Positions 57,556-64,000 of a stretch of DNA of 64,000 nt are shown here, piece by piece (position 1 is the first letter of the stretch; each line of letters begins with the position of its first letter). Position numbers and translations under genes: made by a program. Source of the stretch: Patiria miniata (lineage: Eukaryota; Echinodermata; Asteroidea; Valvatida; Asterinidae); assembly GCF_015706575.1 (NCBI RefSeq), contig NW_024037072.1, positions 3,291,001 through 3,355,000 on the forward strand. The letters are read 5' to 3'. Below the pieces are notes generated by a model. It was not told the DNA's origin. It saw nothing but the letters and a program-made list of their open reading frames with translations, and ran no database searches.

Positions 57556-60500
57556 CTATAATAGGAAACAGACCATTATGTTATTTTCCATCAATTTTAA
57601 CGTTTTAAATCAAACTTTCACAACCAAGTTTGGGTTTGGAATGAATGGTTGATAATGACAGGCTGACTTACTTGTCAAAGAGCACCGTGTCGCTAGAATC
57701 CAGCAACGCCTGAAGGTGCTTCTGAATTCCGTATTCTTTGAGTTTAGCTTGTCTCTCGGTGGCTCCGTCTTCCTCTGTCCACACCAGGTTGTTGATGCAG
57801 TAGACTGCGGCGATCTGCAGCTTCACATGCTCTATCCTCTGCAGAAAACATGCCAAGTTAACATGAGAAATGAACATGTGATTGAACATGCGAAATGAAC
57901 ATGTGGCATTCATTCATTCATTCTTTATTTTCCACATTAATTGGTGCCTACGCAATACATGTATAATTATACGAAAAGAAAAGTAAATGTGGATGGGGGT
58001 CACCAAGAAGCAACTGCTTGTCGAGTAGGGACCCCCATTAATATTAATTAACAATTACATTAACACTAAATACACATTCAATAAGACAGTAAACTAAACC
58101 AGAAAGGACAGTAAGTCTTGTAAGGCCAAAAAAAAAAATAGTCGGTCTCTGGTTAGACCGAAGTTTCGGAATTGATGCGGCGACGCGTTTTTATTTTTTT
58201 TTGGGTGGCTTTTTTTTTTTTCAAGCTTGTATTGTACAGACAAGGTGGGTACTATTTTGCTTTTTTGTGTCCTCATTACACATTGGTGTCCTCCATAATT
58301 TGCCTTGGTGCAATTTCCCCATTCCTTGGTGCTCCTTGGTACAAAAATTTGAGGAAGCGCAGCTGTTGTAGCTTCCGTGTTAATTTGAAGAAGAAAAAAA
58401 GGTTGACGCACATGATTAAAATCGACGCGCGCGCTGACCAGAGACCGAGTATTTGTTTTTGGCCTAACCCTGTGAGAATATGTGAATGAGTGGACTAAAT
58501 AAAATTTAAATACCCAGTTAGTAGTATGGCCTGATATTTTCGTTTAAATAATGGAAAATTCCATACATTTTTTTTATAGAAACATCTAGGGAGTTCCACA
58601 GCTTGGGACCCTCATGCTTGACTGTATTTTAGGAGAGAGTGGTACGAGCAAAGGACTGATGATATTTGTTACACTGTCTGGTGAAATGCTGGTGCACTTC
58701 TTCATTTTTTTGGGATGGGTATGTCAAGATGGACATGTGAGATGGATATGTCAAATTGGACATGTGAGATGAACGTTTGAAAGGAACATGTGAGATGAAC
58801 AAGAGAAAGGAATAGGTGAAATTAAAGATATGAAACAAACATGCAAAAGGAACATGTGAAATGAACATGTGAAATGAACATGTGAAATGAAAATGTGAAA
58901 TGAACATGCAAAAATAACATGTGGAATGAACATGTGAACAAAAGTAAAAACAACATTTCAATTCTGAAAAGGCAAACATCCTATAATATTTACATGTCCA
59001 CTTAGGATCTGAATCTAGAACAAGACTGAAAATCAACACAGGAATAAGCGAACAAATGAAAATATTTAACTAACCATATAGTACGTCAGCTTTTTCAGAA
59101 TATCTTCATTGGACATGATGTAGTCTTTAGCTGAATGTCCGTCCGCAATGTTGGCAAGTATGCACAAAGTCTGTCAGGAAAATAACAGAAAACATTAACC
59201 ATATGATGTGTTGGTATAAAATCTAATAATAATGACACAGGGAGCACTTTGCATTATCCCATTCCCTCCTGTACTACATTGTATTACATTGTATTTATTC
59301 CGTGAAGAATTTATAACATTGCTTGGGCAGTTTGGGGTGGTACAGGGAGTAACAGGCAGGCGGTTCTGGGCAGTGAGGGATGGTTCAGGGACTAATGCTT
59401 TAACAAAAGGGAAACAAATTTGAAGAGAGAAATCCTGTAAAACATGGCTTTAATTTGATTTTATGCAGGTTTGTTGCCATGGTAGCACACCTGTTCTTTG
59501 ACATCAGGCGGATGGTCACCCTCCAGAATCATGATGACCGCCGTCATGATTTGCTTGTTGTGTGACATCATTATGCTGTCGATATGCTGAAACAAAACAA
59601 AATATAACAAAATTCTTATCAAAATTAGGTTTTACAAAGAAAGTTGCTGGAGCAGGGTTTGAACCTTCGTCGCCGGATTACTAAACCAGTGCTCTACCAA
59701 CTGAGCTATCCAGCCCTATGTTGATAGTCTCACACTGACTGACTCAGGACAAATTTTGAAGAAAAAGGATCATTTTTTTTTTTTTTTTCGACTGTTTTTT
59801 GGGGAAACACACTTCATTCTGATTACAAACGATGAACACTACAAATTACTTAGCTTTGTCTTGTTAAGTCAAAAATATTTATTGATGTGTTGTTTAAATT
59901 CATGTATTAGGAATACATGTAAAATAGGATTTTTCTTTTGGTCCATACACTAATGCCTCAATTTCAACAAACTCTGACTGTTTTGTATTGTACGTCTGAA
60001 ACAGGACACAAAGTTCAAATAGTAAAAATGACCAGTTGCTTCAGAATTTCCGAGTCAGTTGGGTGAAGGCAACACACCATTTCAAAACAAATTATTTGAA
60101 TTATTTCACTGACCTGTTTTGTGGATAGTAGATTCCTCAGCAACCCCAGAGTCTTCATCAGGATGTCAACGTTGGAGTCTGTCAGCAAGTCAAAGAGTTG
60201 ATCGGTTCCCAGCGATGTCAGGATGCTGTTCTTGATCTTCTGTTCGGCTTGGAAGGCCATGTTCATCAGGCCCCATATGCCGTTCAGACGTAGCGGTGTG
60301 TTCTGGCTGGCGGTCAGCTTGCACAGTAGCTCGACTGCCCCGGCATCAACAATTGGCTGGAGTTAAAAGGGCCCAGACAATAAAAATGAATTTTTTTTGG
60401 TCCCCTATACCTTTACTCATGGTCTATGTATTAAAAAGTTTTTGTGGGATTTTTTTACGACCCATATTTTGTTTGTGCTAATGCAAGTTTCAATATTCAT

Positions 60501-63500
60501 AGCAAAAAGCGATGTAATTTCAGATAGAGGCTTCAGTATTATGGTTGCTTACATGTAAGTACAAAAGTTTTTGCTGCAGTCATCTTGCTATTTTTTGTTT
60601 CACGGTTGATAGAGTACATGACAGCGAACGAATGAGTAAACCTTCGACAATAACTGTTACAATGAGCTATACTATAGGCTCATTTTTTTCTCCAGAAAAA
60701 AATCTCTTAAATGATTGAGCATGACACAGGAGCAGGCACTCTAGGCATCAGGAACTTCCATGAACATTGTTATTAATTAAAAAAAGTTTTCTTTTCCAAT
60801 AATTTGAGCCCCATTAAAAATGTTCTGTATTTTTCAACACTTCTGAGGCATGGACGTTTGCTCTTCACACTTGAAGTAGACGGCATGTGCCAGTGGGTTT
60901 TCTCGCAAGCTAATTTTGCAGGATTAAGGAAGGTTTCTTGCTAAAAGAAGTCTAAGAAGTTAGGGCTCAGTAGTGTTTCAGTGACTAACGATTCATAGTT
61001 GCATCCTACCTCTTTACTGGGCGAGAACTCCAGCAGGAGATTACAGAGTGTTGAAGATGCTATCGTCATTAGCTCGTCTGGTTGGCCCAATCTTAACAAC
61101 TGATGCGATTAAAAAAATCAGACAAATGTACAACTAAAATCATCAAGTTATTTTCATGCTCAGCACTAATTTGTGTAATAAGTTGACTTAAATTACATTC
61201 AAAGTTAAACCATTTTTTAGGAACCTAAATTATGAAAAGTGTAATAATTCTGATAAAATTTGTTGCTAAATTGTACCTTATTTGATGACTTGTTTGTTAG
61301 TTTATTTATCTGTTGTTTAGGAGGGTTTATAAAGATCATCTAGTGCAAGTGGTTTTTACAATTTTCTAGTTTTGTTTAGTTTACCTTCATAAGAGGTTTC
61401 CAGACAGCGTGGTCTTGAAAACTTGTTCGTAGTTGCTGTACAGATCTTGATAAGCTGTGAAGACATCTAGAGCACAACGAGAACACGAAACAAAACTTGG
61501 CAAGGGATTCTACCAGACAATACACTTTATCAACTTTTGTAAAAATTTCTTACTGACTAGACTAATGTGTCTGAGGTATTAAGGAATAAGTTGTGAAAGC
61601 GGCTTTATAGATCAAGCAATCTATCGACGATGTAAGAGGGTTTTTAGGCCACTTCAATCTTTGCTTACAACGCAAACTCTCTAAAATAACGCAGCGGATT
61701 TCACAGGCTAGCAAAAACTTTGAGCATGAGCACATGTGTTCATCCACAAACTCAAGATTCTGTGTTTGCAGGGTAGGCATGACTTTTCTTTGCTGGCGCA
61801 CTGGATGGTCACCATAAGCTTGGAAGACAACAGTAATCAGGGCATGAGATTTGGCCCTGGTTCCAAAGGCTGATTTTGTGTCAGGCTTGAATTTGATGGG
61901 CTTGGGGCCGATTTCACAAAACGCTAAGACCGTCTTAGAAAGGGTTACTCGTCTTAACTCGTGACTCGTCCTAGGATCAATTTCACTAAACTTAAAGACG
62001 AGTTTAACACATACAAACCTACTTAGCAACGCGGCTGAACTCGTCTTAACTTAAGATCGGTCTGAGGGTTGTCTTATCTCATTAATACGTGCGTTTATTT
62101 GTATATCGTCTGGAAATCATTGCAATGTCTTCTGATACGTGGGTAGTTTTGATAAAAATAGCGTATTTACAAAATGTAATTATACACCAACAACTAGTCG
62201 ACTTTTTAAAATAGAGTGATGAAACGGGGAGCAAGAATGACTCCATCTTATCTTGTGTAGAACTACCTTGCGTGTGAAATGTATTGAGTAGAGTAATTTT
62301 TCGCATGAAAGTTTGTGTTCTATGCACGTGTGCACGGGGGAAGTTAGTTTGGCGTGTTTCTTTTCAACAACTGTTTTGTCAAGCGGTACAATCAAACATG
62401 AAACAGCCATCAAATTGGTAGTTTTTACGCGTCTTGCTTAAGATGTGTTTAGTGAAATTGGTCTTAGGACGTGTCTTAGCTAAGATCGATCTTAGAGTGG
62501 GGACTCATCTTAAGTCCCAAGATGAGTTGCAAGATAAGGCAATTTTCATGAAATCAGCCCCAGACTAGTTTCTATGAGTTCTCACCTTACAGCAGAGAGC
62601 TGGACCTTGGGGTTGGTTTCCGACAGACATATCTCTATTTGATCCATCAGGCTCTGTGTGTCGATAATCTGAAATCCCAAAATAAAGTTAAGTTAAGTCC
62701 TGTGGTGTATTTCCCGTAGATAGTCTTCTGATTTCAACCCACGGAGCAGTGGGTTGGCACGTCAAGGTTAAAGTTGTGTTTTTTTTATATAGATATCCAA
62801 ATATCTAATGAACAGATAGGGATGCTTTAATGCATGTTAATATACATACAGGGTGAGTCAAAATGATCTAGACCCAAATTAAAGAAAGTATTAAAAATAT
62901 GTAGCAATTATCAAAACAATTGCAAATGAGATATGTATTTCGGACATATTGTAGTGAAAGTTTCATGTATATCCATTGTACCGTTTTGAAGAAAAGCGCT
63001 AGCAAAGAACACACGCTGAAAAAAAATCTGACATCTCTCTATGAGACGAAAGATAAAGGAAAGAAATTATTCTGAGCTCCGTACCTTTTTCCTAATGTCT
63101 TCCTCGTTGGCTCCCAGAGATGCGAAGACTTTGAAGGCGGCCTGTTTCATTTCTGTACTTAAATCCTCCTAGAGACAAGAACAAAAACCTCGCCAATTAG
63201 GAAAAGCATGAGGGTTGTCAATTCCAAATCGACGCGGCATTTGTCCTGAATGTTCAGGATCAAGCCAGACTACACTGGATCAGTGTTCTTACTACACCAC
63301 TGGATCTTACTTTGAAAGGTTTCGGGCTTAGACAATTTGATAAATGTTATGAATATTTAGATTTTTATTTGAATTGAATATTCTGCCTCTCAGGGTAACT
63401 TGAAACCAACATTGAAAACAAAAGTTACATCACTTGAAATAGAGATAAGTTTAAAAATGGTCATATAACACTGTACCGTGAAGAAAAATATGAAAAAGAT

Positions 63501-64000
63501 GTTTAACCACTTCACGCCGGGTATATTTTTGCCAAAAAATTCGAAATTTTCAAAAGGCAAAATTTCCCAGCCAACTTCTGATATACAGCCAAACGCCACA
63601 AATACTGATTCGCAAGAGTGATTTGAACAGTATTTGTGCGATATTTCTCGCTGAAACCTCATATATTTCAACACTCTGAGGTGTGCACTGAAGCGTACTT
63701 GTACAACAATAGGCCGTGCAAAACCGCCCACACAATGGTCAGCACATGGTCCGCCTCCACAGACTACAAAGACTTTGTGTGTGTGTACAAAAGGCACGAG
63801 GGATTAGCGTGTTTAGACGTCAACCAGAGGCCAGTCGAGGCAATTTTGACGTCTTAACCCGTCAGCCGTGCCTGCGTACAAAAACAGCCAGTGCGTGTTA
63901 TCACAGCCTCTGGCGTGAACTGGTTAAAACCGTCAGCTATTTCATCAGAGGTGACGTGGTCTGATAGTCTGAAACAGCTTATCATACTCACATTCTTATT
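57522..64000 (-). CDS. ARMC8: ARMC8, armadillo repeat protein (C-terminal half; runs off the right edge)
   Basis: Exons 63168-63085, 62668-62586, 61466-61385, 61099-61010, 60356-60114, 59586-59491, 59170-59075, 57838-57672 and 57555-57522 join in perfect phase to 975 nt ending in TGA (324 residues), preceded by a likely 9-nt piece at the edge. Human ARMC8 is about 673 aa. Runs such as [15 protein letters not shown] and [11 protein letters not shown] match it closely. Known role: scaffold of the CTLH/GID E3 ubiquitin ligase (yeast Gid5), docking the GID4 substrate receptor; also reported with alpha-catenin and HRS. The visible part is a set of C-terminal ARM helices. Convergent with SPATS2. 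Confidence 0.96.
57672..57838 (-). CDS. ARMC8: ARMC8 exon (RIEHVKLQ to LFD)
   Basis: [20 protein letters not shown] then [18 protein letters not shown] and [11 protein letters not shown]; human has [20 protein letters not shown] here. The acceptor CTGCAG keeps phase 0; donor GTAAGT. Confidence 0.96.
58123..58465. mobile_element. MITE, AGGCC-A(n) family, copy 4
   Basis: AGGCCAAAAAAAAAAATAGT then CGGTCTCTGGT, with the right end ACCAGAGACCGAGTA...TTTTTGGCCT. Also GCGACGCG blocks as in copy 1. Confidence 0.78.
58725..58940. repeat. Short tandem repeat ATGAACATGTGAA
   Basis: Eleven- to thirteen-base units such as GAACATGTGAAAT repeated many times with drift, near perfect at 58848-58912. Confidence 0.9.
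59075..59170 (-). CDS. ARMC8: ARMC8 exon ([11 protein letters not shown])
   Basis: 32 codons: [20 protein letters not shown] then [12 protein letters not shown]; human has [19 protein letters not shown]. Phase 0 at both ends. Confidence 0.97.
59491..59586 (-). CDS. ARMC8: ARMC8 exon ([14 protein letters not shown])
   Basis: 32 codons: [20 protein letters not shown] then [12 protein letters not shown]. Human has [20 protein letters not shown]. Acceptor TTTCAG, donor GTGTGC. Confidence 0.96.
59645..59715 (-). tRNA. tRNA-Thr(AGU)-like sequence, probably a pseudogene or SINE head
   Basis: Minus strand GGCTGGATAGCTCAGTTGGT, a full-length cloverleaf with anticodon-loop TTAGTAA (anticodon AGU) and T loop TTCAAAC. 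Acceptor stem pairs 6 of 7; the anticodon and T stems have mismatches. Relationship to the degraded copy at 23060-23119 argues for a dispersed tRNA-derived repeat. In an ARMC8 intron. Confidence 0.5.
60114..60356 (-). CDS. ARMC8: ARMC8 exon (81 codons, central of the visible part)
   Basis: [20 protein letters not shown], then [20 protein letters not shown] and [16 protein letters not shown]. The most conserved ARM segment in the window. Phase 0 at both ends; donor GTCAGT. Confidence 0.98.
60893..60970 (+). repeat. Family R2 fragment
   Basis: CGCAAGCTAATTTTGCAGGA then GGAAGGTTTCTTGC and AAGTTAGGGCT; the complement matches 44196-44265. Confidence 0.55.
61010..61099 (-). CDS. ARMC8: ARMC8 exon ([10 protein letters not shown] to SPSKE)
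   Basis: 30 codons ending [16 protein letters not shown], human [16 protein letters not shown]. Acceptor GCATCAG, donor GTAGGA. Confidence 0.96.
61385..61466 (-). CDS. ARMC8: ARMC8 exon ([17 protein letters not shown])
   Basis: 82 nt: completes Arg, then [20 protein letters not shown] and VWKPLMK, virtually identical to human. The right acceptor is CTCTAG at 61467; a downstream CACAG would drop five conserved residues. Confidence 0.97.
61904..62561. mobile_element. MITE-like element with GGGGCCGATTTCAC ends
   Basis: Left GGGGCCGATTTCACAAAA, right TTTTCATGAAATCAGCCCC, 658 bp. Rich in CTTAAG and GTCTTA blocks in both orientations near the ends (subterminal inverted repeats). Resembles the GGGCC-tipped MITEs of many marine animals (possibly ISL2EU/Harbinger type; uncertain). 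Confidence 0.65.
62586..62668 (-). CDS. ARMC8: ARMC8 exon ([15 protein letters not shown])
   Basis: 27 codons plus two bases: [20 protein letters not shown] then KVQLSAV. Human has IIETENMMDRIVTGLSESS. Donor GTGAGA. Confidence 0.95.
63085..63168 (-). CDS. ARMC8: ARMC8 exon ([15 protein letters not shown])
   Basis: 28 codons: [20 protein letters not shown] then NEEDIRKK; human has [23 protein letters not shown]. Phase 0 at both ends. Confidence 0.97.
63503..63927. mobile_element. TTAA-flanked MITE, piggyBac-like
   Basis: TTAACCACTTCACGCC at the left and GGCGTGAACTGGTTAA at the right, 425 bp. Same TTAACC...GGTTAA architecture as 3723-4336 but a different sequence family. In an ARMC8 intron. 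Confidence 0.7.
63992..64000 (-). CDS. ARMC8: Possible ARMC8 exon, cut by the window edge
   Basis: Nine bases (AATAAGAAT) before a GTGAGT donor, phase 0 as required by the next exon. Too short to prove. Confidence 0.4.

Larger units (their letters stand above)
57839..59074 (-). other. ARMC8 intron with two repeats
   Basis: Holds an AGGCC-A(n) MITE (58123-58465) and a short-unit ATGAACATGTGAA repeat (58725-58940, with a relative at 57860-57905 beside the exon). The 57905-58080 stretch, starting (CATT)n, may be a retroposon end but I cannot classify it. Confidence 0.65.

Noticed and set aside
58629-59039. 136-codon minus-strand frame with repeated HMFISHV
   Set aside because: Translation of the ATGAACATGTGAA repeat in an intron.
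61562-62029. 155-codon minus-strand frame between ARMC8 exons
   Set aside because: Lies between two well-joined ARMC8 exons, overlaps the GGGGCC-ended element and shows no similarity to ARM repeats.
62848-63040. ACAGGGTGAGTCAAAATG, similar to the end of the 39898-40208 MITE
   Set aside because: Only one end found; no matching inverted partner before the ARMC8 exon.

Overview
This 64 kb window is animal nuclear DNA. Its genes are split into short exons with GT-AG introns, the introns are AT-rich and repeat-laden, and SINE, LINE and MITE sequences are scattered throughout. I recognised three protein-coding genes by assembling exons whose phases join exactly. Protein similarity to vertebrate orthologues was judged from memory, not by search. 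The repeat types (a foldback element with a short tandem unit in its arms, TTAA-flanked MITEs, tRNA-derived SINEs, dense TACATGTA motifs) suggest a marine invertebrate. An echinoderm or other invertebrate deuterostome is my best guess, but the sequence does not settle the species.

Layout. (1) About 0.6-13.75 kb, minus strand: a complete MCRS1 gene (microspherule protein 1; FHA domain; NSL and INO80 chromatin complexes), 12 coding exons, 496 codons. (2) About 13.75-19.88 kb: the divergent intergenic region, with a foldback transposon about 320 bp from the MCRS1 start codon. (3) 19.88-50.93 kb, plus strand: a complete SPATS2/SPATS2L-type gene (UBA-like domain, coiled coil, Arg/Gly-rich tail), 12 coding exons, 771 residues, with a 19-nt first coding exon and an 11.8 kb first coding-region intron, followed by about 3 kb of AT-rich sequence that is probably 3' UTR. 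(4) About 54.3-57.5 kb: convergent intergenic repeats. (5) 57.5 kb to the right edge, minus strand: the C-terminal half of ARMC8, the armadillo scaffold of the CTLH/GID ubiquitin ligase.

The three genes share no evident pathway: chromatin/centrosome, probable cytoplasmic RNA-associated protein, and ubiquitin ligase. MCRS1 and SPATS2 also lie close together in human 12q13 (as I recall it), so their adjacency here may be an old linkage.

I did not find a new multigene system. The most unusual items are: an intronic tandem array in MCRS1 that appears to be amplified from the 3' end of the neighbouring exon, including its splice donor; a three-layer transposon nest at 46.5-48.1 kb; a foldback element close to the MCRS1 start; several repeat families with multiple copies inside this one window; and an 8 kb TACATGTA/TACCGGTA-rich domain in SPATS2 intron 1. 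No viral or LTR-type element, CRISPR array or bacterial-type feature was seen.
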